Positions 12,395 to 23,806 of a stretch of 64,000 nt of DNA are shown here, piece by piece. The notes below the pieces were generated by a model. That model did no database searches, had not been told where the DNA came from, and was given only the letters and a program-made list of their open reading frames with translations. The translations under genes were made by a program, and so were the position numbers. Within the stretch, counting starts at the first letter, position 1. Every line of letters starts with the position of its first letter. The stretch is taken from positions 868,001 to 932,000 of the forward strand of contig NJPS01000044.1 in assembly GCA_002946415.1 (NCBI GenBank). The letters are read 5' to 3'. The stretch comes from Rutstroemia sp. NJR-2017a BVV2. Its lineage: Eukaryota; Ascomycota; Leotiomycetes; Helotiales; Rutstroemiaceae.

Positions 12395-15300
12395 TCAAAA
12401 TACTCGAATTTTCTCTCTCTTGACCGTTTCCAATACTTCGCCATGGTATTTCCTCTTCTTTCCAACAATCACCACTTCATTATCGTCATCGTTCACCGTA
12501 GGTGTTTGAAGGCCAGGAGTATCGATGGTCATTGCATCCGTCAGACTGCCTTCAGCAGCACTGCCAGTTCTTTCCATGGAGGCACTGGTGGCTTCACTAC
12601 CATCACCATCGATAGCTTGACCAAAGCGCTTCTCCCACTCCTCGACCCACTCCTTCTCTAGAGTCTCACAGACCTTCCTATCGTTGCCGTTCTCCGCAAA
12701 ATTAATCGAACAACTCTTGCACTGCACATAAAATGCCTGTGTCATGGCATTAAATCCCAACAGTTCATACTCGATGAGGTTGTCACCGATAGGTTTGAAC
12801 ATTTGCCAATCCAAACAATCCTCGCACTCAGCCTTCTCGCACCAGCGACATCTGTATAACATACCGCCAGCATCTCCAGTCTTCTGCCCGCAATTGCCAC
12901 ATTGATGTTGTGGGCAATGGAACTGAGCTCCTTTTGCTTTGACCTGAAATTCTTTATCAAGACAGCGGACGTGGTAGGCGCGGGGACATAAGTTACAGCA
13001 AACAATTGAACCGCCATCCATGCAGACCTGACAATGAGATTGGGGTTCGATTGCTGCCTTCTTTTCGCGCTTTCGATCAGCGAAAGAATGATCTGTGGAA
13101 CTAATCGTCTTGACGGCTTCCCATTTTCCATTGTTAACAGTGTCTTTTGAAACCATGTACCCATCGATGAGTACCGTGGTGTTTTTTCCAATACGTCGAT
13201 CTGCCCGAGTGGCATTGAAATCGGCAGCGATATCACGGTAGTTTTGGGGCTTTCCGCGAGCAAGAAGCTTCCCATTGAGGATTTTGGACTCGACACGTTC
13301 AACTTCCGTTAGCCACTTCCTCTCCGACTCTTCGTCGATATCTGCATCCTGAACCACGTCTTTTTTGATTGTAATGTCGGCTGGCTGGTCCTTGCATTTT
13401 GCCACTGTCGTCTCCCAGTCCCACTTTAACATTTCGTGAACGTCTATATCTGGTCGAGAGATAGCCGATGCACCACGACGAATCAAGGTCATCAGCTGGT
13501 TGGTATCCATCTGCGGTATTTCATCGTCGTCGCCACCATCAAGTCCTTGCTTCCCCTTGTTATTTTTGGCCCCGAATTTCGTGTGTATATCTTCCATGGA
13601 TTCAGTGACCTTCGCGGATAGGTAAAGCTTCTTCTGAATACGTCCCATCATTTGTTCTTCGACAGTCCCTTGGGAAACCAACTTGTAGACAGTAACAGGA
13701 TTTGTCTGACCTATACGATGCGCACGAGCGATAGCTTGCAAGGTAATTTGAGGGTTCCAGTCTTGGTCAAGAAGAACAACATCTGATGCTGACGCCAGAT
13801 TGATGCCCAATCCGCCAGCCCTCGTGGAAATTAGCATAACCCGGTAATTGCTCTCGAGGTCGTTGAGCATGCGGATGGAGAGATTGCGTCGGGCTCTGCA
13901 TGTACCACCATCGATCCTGGCCTGGTGGAATATCGTACCGTCACCGCCTCTAAGATGCAGAAACTCCTCGACAAGATCTAACATCTTGGTGAAGCCAGAG
14001 AAGATAACTGTGGTCTGTGTCAGTCTCAATTGAAGAACACCATGGATTTCAAGAAGAAATGCGTGACTTACGGATCTTTTTCTTTTGTTTGATAACCAAC
14101 TCGTTAATCAGCTTCTCCAACACAATGAACTTTCCAGACGCCTCGATCAGATGGTCCCCCGAATAGTACGGATCAGGTTCTGCGGCTTGGATCTGATACG
14201 GGTGGTTGCATACTTTACGCAACTGCATGACCAAGTTCATCAACTTTCGCCATTCAGTTGTGTGGCTGCTCTCGCTCTTTGTGGCAGTCTTTTCACGAAG
14301 CACGGTCTCTTGCAGAATCCTCTTGCTGTCCTTCCATGCTTCAGTACCATCTGCCGCATTTTCCTCAAATGCATCAAGAGCTTGTGCTTCAAGCTTTGCG
14401 AGCTGCTGGTCTTCCGCTTCACCGTTCGTATCTGCTGTATCCAAATCTCTCAACGCCTCCTCTTCTTTGCTTCTGCTCGAGCTAAAGAGTTCGTTGAGGA
14501 TTCCCTTATCCGCCTTCGTGATCAAGCGCTCATACCAGAACTTCTGCATCGGGGTCAAAGGAACACATAGTAGGAGTTCGTTTTTGGGAGGTAAGCCCAA
14601 TTCAACACCTGGGGAATTCTTCATTCGTCGAAGCATGATCAATTCAAGAAGATGACGAGCGGCATCAATTACATCTTTGGAGAAGTCTCCTTTGGAGAGA
14701 TTGAACGAGGCGTCGAATAGTGCTTTCGTTTGTTCGGTGAAAACTTCTGGATAGAGGAAGTGGAGTAGGGACCAGAGCTCGCTGAGGTTATTCTGGAGTG
14801 GGGTACCAGTTAGAATTAGACGGTATTCCGCCTGGAGTCCTTGAAGCGACTTGGATACCAAGCTGTCATGGTTTTTCACCTTTTTGAAATCTGGTCAGTG
14901 CCGAACTGAGTGTAAACTAGAACCAGACACTTACCGTATGACCCTCATCCAAAACAACGTATCTCCAAACAAACGCCCGCTTGAACCATGCTTGTTCAGC
15001 CCGGTAAGCTCTAAACAAGACCGATATGATTAGTGGGAGCTTCAGCAAGCCAAGAGTAGGTTACTGCAATAATTCTGTTTGGCTACAAATGAAAACACGG
15101 AATGAGGATATCACAAGGCAAAATTAATACTCACTCGTACGTCGTAACGACCAGGTCGACACCGATATCCTCCTCGTCCTCAGAATCTGTATCTGGTAGA
15201 ATGGCATCCTTTTTAGTGGTCTTGCGTCGGCCCCTCCTTTTGGCTTTTGCTTGCGCAGTTAAATTGCCGTGCATGTCGATCTCCCCAACTACGATTTGCT

Positions 15301-16359
15301 TGAGACGAGTTCGTTCCTTGATAGGACCATGAAAGCGGATTGCCTTCAAGCCTGGGGTCCATTTCTTGGCTTCCGTCATCCAACTGCTTAGAACAGATAG
15401 AGGGCACACGATCAGGAATGGACGTTGCAATCTTCCGGTTCCAGTCTTCGGATCATTCTCCTTGAGGTGTTGAATTAAGGAGAGGGTTTGGAGGGTCTTT
15501 CCCAGTCCCATTTCGTCACCTAAGATCCCGCTAAGACCATTCCTGTGAAGGTAGAGCATAAAGCTGAGACCGGACAGCTGGTAGGGTTTCATGGTAGCTT
15601 TGACGCCTTTTGGTTGCCTGGCGAGTTCTTCGTACGGTTGGACAGTAGGCAGCTTTGCACGTTCATCCTCAGATAGTTGCTTGTACTTCTCAATCAGCTT
15701 GCTGATGTAATTGTTCTCGGGAAGCAATGGTAACCAGAAATCTTTCTTGTCAACCAAAAAGGTGTTTCTGCGACCAGCCGTCTCATTGGCGATCTCTCGT
15801 CTGATTTCACTTCTCTTACTAGCAACTGGTGTGAAGTTCAATTCAGATAAATCAAATCCCACATCTGCATTCACTCTGTCTGCCACAGATCGTCGTGATT
15901 TTTCCGGTGACCACCCATTCTCTTGAGCTTTCAGAGAATTATTGGGTTTTCGCTTTCGTAAGGACCGCCCATTGACAGTGCTGTACTCAATGTCCATTTC
16001 GTCTTCCTTCTCATTATTCTGTTTGGTATCGACTTCAACTTTCACGGCATGAAGATCGGAATCTTGGCGTGAGCTGCGTATAGAAGTAGTTTGTGGGGAC
16101 CCATTACTTGAGCTCGAGGAATTCCTTGCCTTCTGGGGGCCTGTGATTGTGGACGTTAGATGTAATCCAATGCCAATCTGAGAGCGTGACGAGGAAAAAG
16201 AAACAAGAGAAACTGAAGGAGATATTCATGAATATACTTACTGTTAGATGGGCTATCTTTTTTGTGGCCAGGCTGAACACCAGGCAGGAACATTGCCAAT
16301 AAACTCGAAGCAGTGCGAGCAGCACGTTCACCACGAGAGGGAGGAGTTTGCGCGTCCAT
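12395..16359 (-). CDS. SNF2-family chromatin-remodelling ATPase with C-terminal PHD/Cys-rich region
   Basis: Five exons: 16242-16359, 15135-16140, 14935-15010, 14072-14879 and 12395-14007; 1206 aa, all phases consistent. The N-terminus (1-170) is basic and acidic and probably disordered. The SNF2 ATPase begins near 215 (TMKPYQLSGLSFMLYLHRNG); Walker A is GDEMGLGKT (about 247-255), the DExx box is LDEGHTVKN, and motif III is LTGTPLQNNLSELWSLLHFL. The helicase C domain begins KKKILIFSGFTKMLDLVEEF and ends with RAGGLGINLASAS and QAIARAHRIGQ. At about 995-1100 lies a PHD-type zinc region: CQVC, CCNLC, AYHVRC and more Cys pairs. It should be a nuclear ATP-driven nucleosome remodeller. The ATPase resembles ISWI/Lsh types, while the PHD recalls Mit1/Mi-2 proteins; the subfamily is not settled. 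It is divergently paired with a Clr2 homologue. Confidence 0.93.
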
Positions 16360-17191
16360 GAGTGGTGGATGTGAAAAGAATTGGTAAGTCTTTCGTTTTA
16401 TTTAATCGCAAATGTTGTCATTTCCGCACCGTGAAGGCAACAACAAAACAGTGTTGGTATGAGCTCAATTATTATTTGTAATGGAAGGAAATTGAAGAGA
16501 ATTATGTAGGTTGAAGGAAAGAGAACTAGATCTATTAATTCACTATCAAGAAAGAGACCACATAGGAAGGTGAATCATTGAAGCCAAGAGTATGCAGTTG
16601 ACATTTTGTATTGTAGTCCGTTCAATGTTGAGGGGAACACAATCAGAAATTCACATCAATGCAACAAATGCGATTTACCCCTTGTTCAAATGGAGGAATT
16701 TTGAACGCAGATGTCACAAAAATAAATTTAAGCTTAAATTTAGCGGTATTAAGGTCCCTATCTTGGAACCGTCGCGAGGGCAACAACTCGCAAGTGCAGG
16801 CGGCAATAACTTTGAATGAGGAACTGATTGATTTCGAAGACTTTGCTTTTGGTATGAGAAGCTGTAGATTATTGCATTGTTTTATTGCAAAGTTTGTAGT
16901 TTTGAGGACTAGAAATGATATGCTCGACACACTGCATTGCTCTCCACTGCACGGCACCTGCAGGGATCCACCATCATTTCTTATCGTTATCAGCTCGGAC
17001 TAATAATCTTCCATACCGGGCTCCAGAAATTGTGAGGTTCAAGGTAATTACCTAAACACATTTCTCAGACATCTCGCATTATGGAGCACCAACATTGAAG
17101 AGTTCCCAGTACTTTGCAGATATGGCGCGCCGGTAATAATTACTTTACTTCTCACTAGAGCGAGTGCCCCGCATCCGCTTTTATTCCTACC
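16360..17191. promoter_or_regulatory. Shared divergent promoter of SNF2/PHD ATPase and Clr2 genes
   Basis: 832 bp separate the two start codons, which face away from each other. No other gene was found inside, so both genes probably draw on this interval for expression. No specific factor site could be assigned. Confidence 0.6.
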
Positions 17192-19006
17192 ATGGCTCCG
17201 TTTTACCCCGTAACCATCTGCAGGTCCGATGGCCAGTTGGAGGTCATCACCAAAACGGGCGTGAAAGAACTCAATCGACCAACAGCCGCGCAACTGAACG
17301 ACTCTCCAGACGCAGAAGGAACAATTGATTGCTACAAGAAGCTTGAACCTGATGAACCAAAAGCTGTGGATTGGAGAAGAAAGATTGGGGGCATGCTGAT
17401 GCACTATTTGGGTGGCCGAGAACATGCAGGTACAAAACGGGTCTCATCTTGGCTATTTCGAGGGAGCTAACCCAGACCAGATAGGAATTATATACTCAAA
17501 GACTTACCCGAGGGATATGTATTATGGGAACATGTCAAATATAATGTCGAGAAATTGGCAGAGGAGAAGAAAAAGGGCAAACACGCGGCTGGGATTTTCG
17601 AACGACAAGATGCTTATTTATACGGACATCCACAAGGGCGAAAGAAGCGATATCGAAGTCCGGCAGATTTCTTCCCACATGTGTTATGGTTAGCAACCGA
17701 TAAGGATGGAGACCCAAGGAATTGCTCTTGCAAAGTGTGCTCGCCAGATGGAGAGGAAGACCCTCAGGAAGAAAATGTCAAGGTCGAAGTTGTTATACCA
17801 GCGAAGAAGGAAGTAAAACCTGCGCCAATGGTGGCGAATATACCACAGAAAGCTGCGCCTGCGCCTATGAAACCTCCTCCTCAAAGCGCCTCGCCGATTC
17901 GATCAGCCGAACAAAGATTAGATGGTGATCCAAACAGCGGTTATCTTTATCGACCTGGAGAGTTGGTTTGGTTCAATAGAGGACATGCTTGGGGTCTTGC
18001 TGTTATTTCAAAACGAAGGATCGACAACAATGCCGCGCAGTACTTGGTGCAACCTCTTTCCCATCCACTCAGCCATCCGCCATTCCAAATTAAAGAGCAG
18101 GAATCGATACGACCTTGGCTAGCCTGGAGTGTCCCGACCACCACAATTCCTCAAATCAACAATCTCACCTATGAACAAGTACCTTGGGATCGAATCATCA
18201 GAGGAGAATTTGGATCTGGAGATTTCCAAGTCGATGGCAGTATCCTAGCCGCCAAAGGCATTGACGGAAGTTACTCTCTCTACGACCGCATCGAAAGCCC
18301 GCTTGTTGGCCCAGGTGAAGTTCACTACAACGGGATGTTCCTCGGCGCTGAGAAGATATGGGTCGGCGAACCCGTGCGTCTTCGAGTTCCCGGCGATGAC
18401 ATCGTTATCCTCGTTGTTCAAAAACTTATCGAGCGCACCATACCCTCCATGACCTCCATCGTCACTTTCGTAGGCGACGTCTACAAATTCATCGAAATGC
18501 CCATGCCCTACAACAACCGCTCCGAATGGCCTACTCCATCTCTTCCCGCCCGCATGGTCACAGATCTCCGCTTCCGAAACGAGGTCGCAGAGAATGCCAA
18601 CAAACGCACTTGGTACGAATGGCAACTTCTAGAACCAGCAGCCCGGCGTGGTCTAGCGGATATCAAAGGCCGCTGGTACGAAACCCGAACATTACTTCCG
18701 GTGCTGCGTGGGGTAGAGCAGTATCAAATGGGAATTCAGAGGGGTGAGACAAGCGATGCGGGATTGTGGATGAATGGGAGAGGCGATACTAGTAGAGGGC
18801 CGGGAGTGAGGAAGAAGAATAGGAAGGATACGCTCGGACAGGCGGTTCCGCTTGATTTTAAGGTTAGCAGGGGGCTGGATGGACCTGCGCAGGATGATGT
18901 TTTCCCGGATGTGGGGAGCGCGCAACAACAGGCGTTTGTAATGCCTGATATTGATCAGTTTATGGATTTGGATGGCGCGGTGGGGCAGGGTGGGTTTACT
19001 GGGTGA
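17192..19006 (+). CDS. clr2: Clr2-type heterochromatin silencing protein
   Basis: Exons 17192-17429 and 17481-19006; 587 aa. The 51-nt intron joins REHA to DRNYILKDLPEGYVLWEHVK in frame. The N-terminal Clr2 domain continues with ERQDAYLYGHPQGRKKRYRS and PADFFPHVLWLATDKDG, ending in a Cys pair (CSCKVC). A Pro/Ala/Lys linker follows (about 170-240). The C-terminal BAH-like Clr2 domain starts with YRPGELVWFNRGHAWGLAVI. In fission yeast Clr2 is a subunit of the SHREC Snf2/HDAC repressor complex and is needed for transcriptional silencing of heterochromatin. The start ATG at 17192 is the first one, and the protein begins MAPFYPVTICRSDGQ, consistent with the family. Its divergent neighbour is an SNF2/PHD ATPase, a possible functional partner. 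Confidence 0.9.
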
Positions 19007-20297
19007 GGGGTTGTAGACGGGTGCTTGACGGTGTGAGATTGGCTGTAGAGGGGTACTTTATTGTGAGATTGGCGAATTTGGGTTGGGAGACGGCGTTATA
19101 AAAATTGAAAACAGGTGCGTCATTGGGTAGGGAAGTGTATATCTATAATGCAGTTACTGATTGATGTGGATGGATGGCTGTATGCTGAGATAAGAAGAAG
19201 GTGGAAAGAGTAGCTGTAGGTGTGATAGATGATCTTGGGAATACATGACAAGATATTTCAGCCACTTCATTCGGACAGCTGGCATCCTATGGACGGCCTG
19301 CTCTGCTTGTTTTCTTTCTATTACCATTACATCTCAATTCCTCAACTGTTCTCCTGGATCTAGTGATTTTGGACTTGGAATCTTTCTCAAATACTTTGGT
19401 ATATTATTTCGGGCACAGTTGTCCCTCCAGGTCAGAACTACATACCGATTTGGGATGATCCATTGCAGCTGATTGTCTCACTCGCTTGTAGCTGCTGGCT
19501 CCCAATCTGCGCTCCTAGGGGTGTGAAAAGCTCATGAGGAATTCGATTGGAATGGCGTAGACGTGTCCGGTTAGAATGTATGATTATTTGGTTCTCCAGG
19601 ACCATGATGTCTTGTTCATGGAAGGTCGAGATGACGTAGACGGGGCGTTGAATGGCGTAGACGTTTCCGATTAGGGTGTATGATTGATTGGCCATTTGAC
19701 GATTCTCCAGGACCATGATATCTTCTTCGCGGAAGGTCGAGGCGACATAGGCAGGACGTGGTCCCATTGCTTCGATGTGTTTGTGGATTGGAAGGCTGTA
19801 GCGCCTGTTGTCTGGCGGAGATCAGTTAGCTACTTGCCCAGCATCTGGAGGCAGGTTCTAGATGGTGTGCTTGGAGAGACTGGCGGTTCATTATGGATCG
19901 GGCCATGCGTGACTTGGGCAGAACACGGGACTACCTCACATTGGTTATAGTCGTTTCAAATGCGTCGTCTTACAAGCCGTACGAGAAACGCCTTGTTTTC
20001 ATGGGGATTATTCGAGATGTAGACGCTGAGGTGCTCACCTCCCCCGCCCCGGCACAACTGTTATCAGACGAAGGTTCCCTTTTTCAGATATCTTTTGGAC
20101 ATTGTCGGCCTGCTTTTCTGCACCGGAGAGGTTGTGCTTAGGTAATATGTGCCCAGAACGCAGTAATCCCATAAGATACTAGTGGGAAAAGCCCAGGCCG
20201 TCGTGAACGCACTTCGGACACCTCAACTTTACTTCATCTTCATTTACCTTCAACATACGTGAAGTACTTTCTGAAGTATTTTTCACTCGCCAACACA
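19007..20297. other. Intergenic region with a degenerate duplicated coding relic
   Basis: Contains the roughly 100-bp tandem duplication at 19551-19760. The minus strand reads a 109-codon frame (19438-19767) beginning MGPRPAYVASTFREEDIMV, partly made of the duplication. Neither strand gives a complete spliceable gene, and the frame breaks in one copy. The last 150 bp are the likely leader of the next plus-strand gene. Confidence 0.45.
19551..19760 (-). repeat. Tandem duplication, two units of about 100 and 110 bp
   Basis: Both units begin AATGGCGTAGACGT and both contain TTCTCCAGGACCATGAT and GGAAGGTCGAG. The second unit carries about 11 extra bases. On the minus strand both encode similar peptides (STFREEDIMVLEN and STFHEQDIMVLEN), after which the shorter unit loses frame. 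Confidence 0.75.
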
Positions 20298-21140
20298 ATG
20301 GCGGAACAAAGAGATCGTGCCCCGTTCAACAATGAACGAGAGGATTTTGATCATAAGATGGAACAGTTGGATCAATGTATCGAAGCTGTTGGCATGCTTG
20401 ACGCGGATTTTCAAAGAGTACTGGGTGAATCCACAGCCTCTCAAGAACAATGGACTCGCAACAAGGCGTTCCATGATAAATACAAGGCAGAAATGAATCA
20501 GTTGAGGGATGCAAAGAACCAACTACTGATTGCCTCTGCAAAGCCAGGAAGCTCAAAGCCTGATAACATCGATGCCACATCGAACAAAGTCACAAGCATT
20601 TTAAGTAAGCATACAGACATCCCACTATCTCAAGTGGTTGAGGCACTCGCTATCATTGCGCGAAGTCAAGGCTCACTCGATAGCGTGAGAGCTTTTAATC
20701 CTAAATTTACTGAGTTGCGGTACAACTTCGAGCTTGAGCCATGCCGTAAAGAGATTGAGAGACTTGAGGAACTTCTAGGGAGACCAAGTGATCAACCTAC
20801 CGTATTGGTTCCGGCTACAGATCCCAGACTAGATACTCTTCGCCAGGAATTGTCACTGGAGAAAAAGAAAACTGCCGAGTGGGTAACAATGCTCATGAAA
20901 TCAATTATCGGTGAGCTTGAGGAAGGTGTTTCCCAGCCGAGTCCGAATGCGTTTATCGTTCTCATACTCCTTCTTCCATTTAATGAGATGTACGCCTATT
21001 CAATGTGCATCTGTCTAGTCGGCAGAATGTCTTTATCGCCCCTCCCTTCCTTAAATTCTCATCGATGGTCTGGTACTTCCCCGCAATGTAATTCTTCTCC
21101 CACCTCTCATCATGTTACATCACCTCTTCCTCTATCTTGA
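20298..21140 (+). CDS. Unrecognised charged, partly coiled-coil protein
   Basis: 280 aa from ATG 20298 if unspliced; the upstream in-frame start is a GTG and was not used. Residues 1-210 look coding: acidic and basic helices (DHKMEQLDQCIEAVGMLDAD, CRKEIERLEELLGR), then TLRQELSLEKKKTAEWVTML. After a possible donor at 20911 (GTGAGC) the frame turns hydrophobic and Ser/Pro-rich and no longer looks like the same protein, so an unrecognised intron or an earlier end is likely. As drawn it overlaps the 3' end of the minus-strand neighbour by 26 bp. No domain or family was recognised. Confidence 0.5.
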   Translation: MAEQRDRAPFNNEREDFDHKMEQLDQCIEAVGMLDADFQRVLGESTASQEQWTRNKAFHDKYKAEMNQLRDAKNQLLIASAKPGSSKPDNIDATSNKVTSILSKHTDIPLSQVVEALAIIARSQGSLDSVRAFNPKFTELRYNFELEPCRKEIERLEELLGRPSDQPTVLVPATDPRLDTLRQELSLEKKKTAEWVTMLMKSIIGELEEGVSQPSPNAFIVLILLLPFNEMYAYSMCICLVGRMSLSPLPSLNSHRWSGTSPQCNSSPTSHHVTSPLPLS

Positions 21141-22236
21141 CCTCTGCTTCCGCCCATGACCTCGGCTGAAACTCTGGAGCATTCTCGATGATGTATGTTT
21201 CGGGCTTTAAACACACCTCGTTATTTGCGACGCGAACGTAGAATAGCCTGTAACGCCCAGGTGATTGAATTGTCCATCTCTTCCCCATGCGTTGATATTC
21301 TTCTCTAGCAACCTCTTCCCCAGGAAAGTCGTCCGTGGTTCGTTGGGGAATGATCTCAATGCCTGTTTCGAGATATGTGCGAACATCATCCTTCACTTCC
21401 CCGCCATCACCAAGACGGACGATGGCATAGAGAATGTATAAATGTGGCCTGGTATCAACTTTGAATTTCGTTTCTCCCGGTTCTTTTTCTTTTATTCTGA
21501 CCCCTTTCATCTCCACCATTCGAATTTCGGCAATCGATCGGAACTTTGTGCTGGGCGTGTAGAGGACTTGGAAGAACATAGGCCGTTGTGCGAAGTACAT
21601 GTGCATCTGCATATCTTTCGTGCGGAAAGGAATGAAGTGACGATTTATGTAGTGATCTAAATCATCGGATCCATCCCACACCAATGGGTCGTATCGTAGG
21701 CGATTATCGGGCTTCACCATGCTGACTTCGAGATTTGGCGTGTCAAAACCCTCCTGGCCCATGTAGTAGACCCTCTTGCTGCTGATGAGAAAATGTTCAT
21801 TCTCCATGATCAGTCTCTTAAGCTTTGGATGCGTGAGGATCTTCTCGAAAGATAGATCTGCTTTCTTCAGATCTTCAACCGTAAACTCCTTTATCCCAAG
21901 CAGGGTCTCAAGCAGTTTTGTTTTCGCGTCATGGTCTTTCTGCGCATCCCAACCGAGATCCAACCAAGCAGTATTGTAAAATAACCCTTCCTCCTCTGTC
22001 ACTTGCTCCAACGGTCCTTCGATCACAAAATCTGTACTCAGAAGATGGCGCAAAACAATCAACATGACGTCTAGAGCGTTCACGTCGACTTTGCTATGGA
22101 ATGATGTCTCCGAATTCTTTGATATTGCAGGAATGGCTGGTGCCGCTTTGCATCCTGGTAGAGGACGGATAATCCGTAAAAAATTGAATTGGCGGATTCT
22201 CTCCATTGAATATTCCACTCTCATATCTCTCAGCAT
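21115..22236 (-). CDS. Unrecognised protein, single long open frame
   Basis: 373 aa from the first in-frame ATG at 22236 (MLRDMRVEYSMERIRQF). The frame stays open for 46 more codons upstream without an ATG, after a possible acceptor (ACCCACAG, near 22378), so an upstream exon may exist. The sequence looks coding throughout, with well-mixed hydrophobic and charged segments such as LDVMLIVLRHLLSTDFVIEG, FYNTAWLDLGW and DPLVWDGSDDLDHYINRHF. There is no signal peptide or membrane helix. I do not recognise the family. It converges on, and slightly overlaps, the gene at 20298-21140. Confidence 0.6.
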   Translation of the reverse strand: MLRDMRVEYSMERIRQFNFLRIIRPLPGCKAAPAIPAISKNSETSFHSKVDVNALDVMLIVLRHLLSTDFVIEGPLEQVTEEEGLFYNTAWLDLGWDAQKDHDAKTKLLETLLGIKEFTVEDLKKADLSFEKILTHPKLKRLIMENEHFLISSKRVYYMGQEGFDTPNLEVSMVKPDNRLRYDPLVWDGSDDLDHYINRHFIPFRTKDMQMHMYFAQRPMFFQVLYTPSTKFRSIAEIRMVEMKGVRIKEKEPGETKFKVDTRPHLYILYAIVRLGDGGEVKDDVRTYLETGIEIIPQRTTDDFPGEEVAREEYQRMGKRWTIQSPGRYRLFYVRVANNEVCLKPETYIIENAPEFQPRSWAEAEVKIEEEVM

Positions 22237-23806
22237 GGTACCTGCGTCTGCGGGTGCTAGTAGGATCCGCCGATTTGTTGTTGGTTGTCTTGTTGTGCTG
22301 GAGAAGGGCGCTCGATTCTTCCGTGAAGCTTGAGGGATATTCGAATTCGGTGGGTTAAGTCTGGTTGGAAGCAATACTGTGGGTATGAGGTGTTTATTTA
22401 GAGGGGAGTTTTTATGGAATTATCTCAGAAGTCGCTTAGAACGACAAGTTCGAAATTTCAAAAGAATAGAATTCACTTCGAGCTGGAAAGTACACATCAT
22501 ATTCGGACGAAGTCCTCGTCACGTAAATATTCAACGGGGTTTATTTCCAACAATAAATCCTCACGCAGACTGCTATCAATATAGTGAGCCATAGAGGCAA
22601 GACCAAAGATGAATGTGGACGCGATGAAACTTTTGCGCATGCTTCAAGGCTCGTGTTTTCTTCCATTGCTCTGATCAAAGCCTCATCTAGGATTGAGGTT
22701 CAAGGAGGTGGGGGCAAGCAAGCCGTGTGAGGTTGTGCATTATTAGGAACCCAGCAATCCAAGTGAAATGCTAAGGTGAAGAACTAGAAGATCATAGAAT
22801 CAGCCGAATATTCACTACACTGAGTAAAGCAGGGCAGAGATATGCTACTGTCATCGTCCGCCAGCTAGATAAGAGGTAGATCCGGGGTGAGGACCAAAAT
22901 CTCGTTCTCTACAGATTAGACGGCAAATAAAGCTGCGGCAACATGTCCCAAGTGGTTGAGGGACATTTAAATTACTACCTCGAGATAACAAGGGACAGAC
23001 CCTGAATAGCTGAGTAGACACAGCAAGAATGCGGGTGCCATGAGGTTCTGAGAACTACGAGAAAGTTTTATACAACTCTGAGTTTTAACGTGTGAAACGT
23101 TTCTTCCACGGCGAGAACCGAACGATGCAATAGTATTACGCGCCACACAATGGAGGGCCGAACGAACTGCAGCATATCAAGTAGGTGACAGTCACGTCGG
23201 CTCTGGTGCACCCGAGATGGCGTGAATAATAGACATACCATATCGGCAGAGGTGTAGCAGTTAGGCTGAAACCATTCAAAAGAACTAGATGACGGGGGCC
23301 TCGATCCAATTCTTAAATTTCGAACCAGGTTGACTGTGTAAAGCAATTGAGAGATTGTGCAAATGTGACCAAATCGAATCTATATAACCCCCTAGGATGC
23401 AGCAAGACGCCTCCCAGATGAGTGTTTCGGTGGGCGTTCTAGTGTGTTCATCAAAACCTCACCCTCTTCCCCAAAACTCAAAAGTATTATTGTCAATTAA
23501 CTCCTTCTAATTAAAACAGGAGCCTCCATTCGCTTCCCCTTTCTCAACAAATCCTGATACGCCAAACATGTTCCTTTGGTAAACCTAGTTCTACATTAAA
23601 ATAAGTACAGAGGGGCCATCGTACAACGATAGTATAAACAAAGAAAAGCAGGTGAGAGCAACGACCGTATGACATGTATTCGACTACCTTTGGGTATAAA
23701 GCACCATTGGTATCCTCCTTCTAGCTATGGTTCGATCTTGTACCATCACTGATATCGCTCATACCTCGACCTAGTCACTATAAAAAGATACAAGTTCGAT
23801 CTCCGC
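22237..23806. other. Intergenic region, no gene seen
   Basis: Covers the likely promoter and possible upstream exon of the minus-strand gene ending at 21115, then about 1.2 kb of AT-rich sequence with short open frames only. The right end holds the 3' flank of the next minus-strand gene. Confidence 0.4.

Noticed and set aside
19893..20141. 82-codon plus-strand frame
   Set aside because: No family resemblance and no splice partner; it ends before the leader of the next gene.
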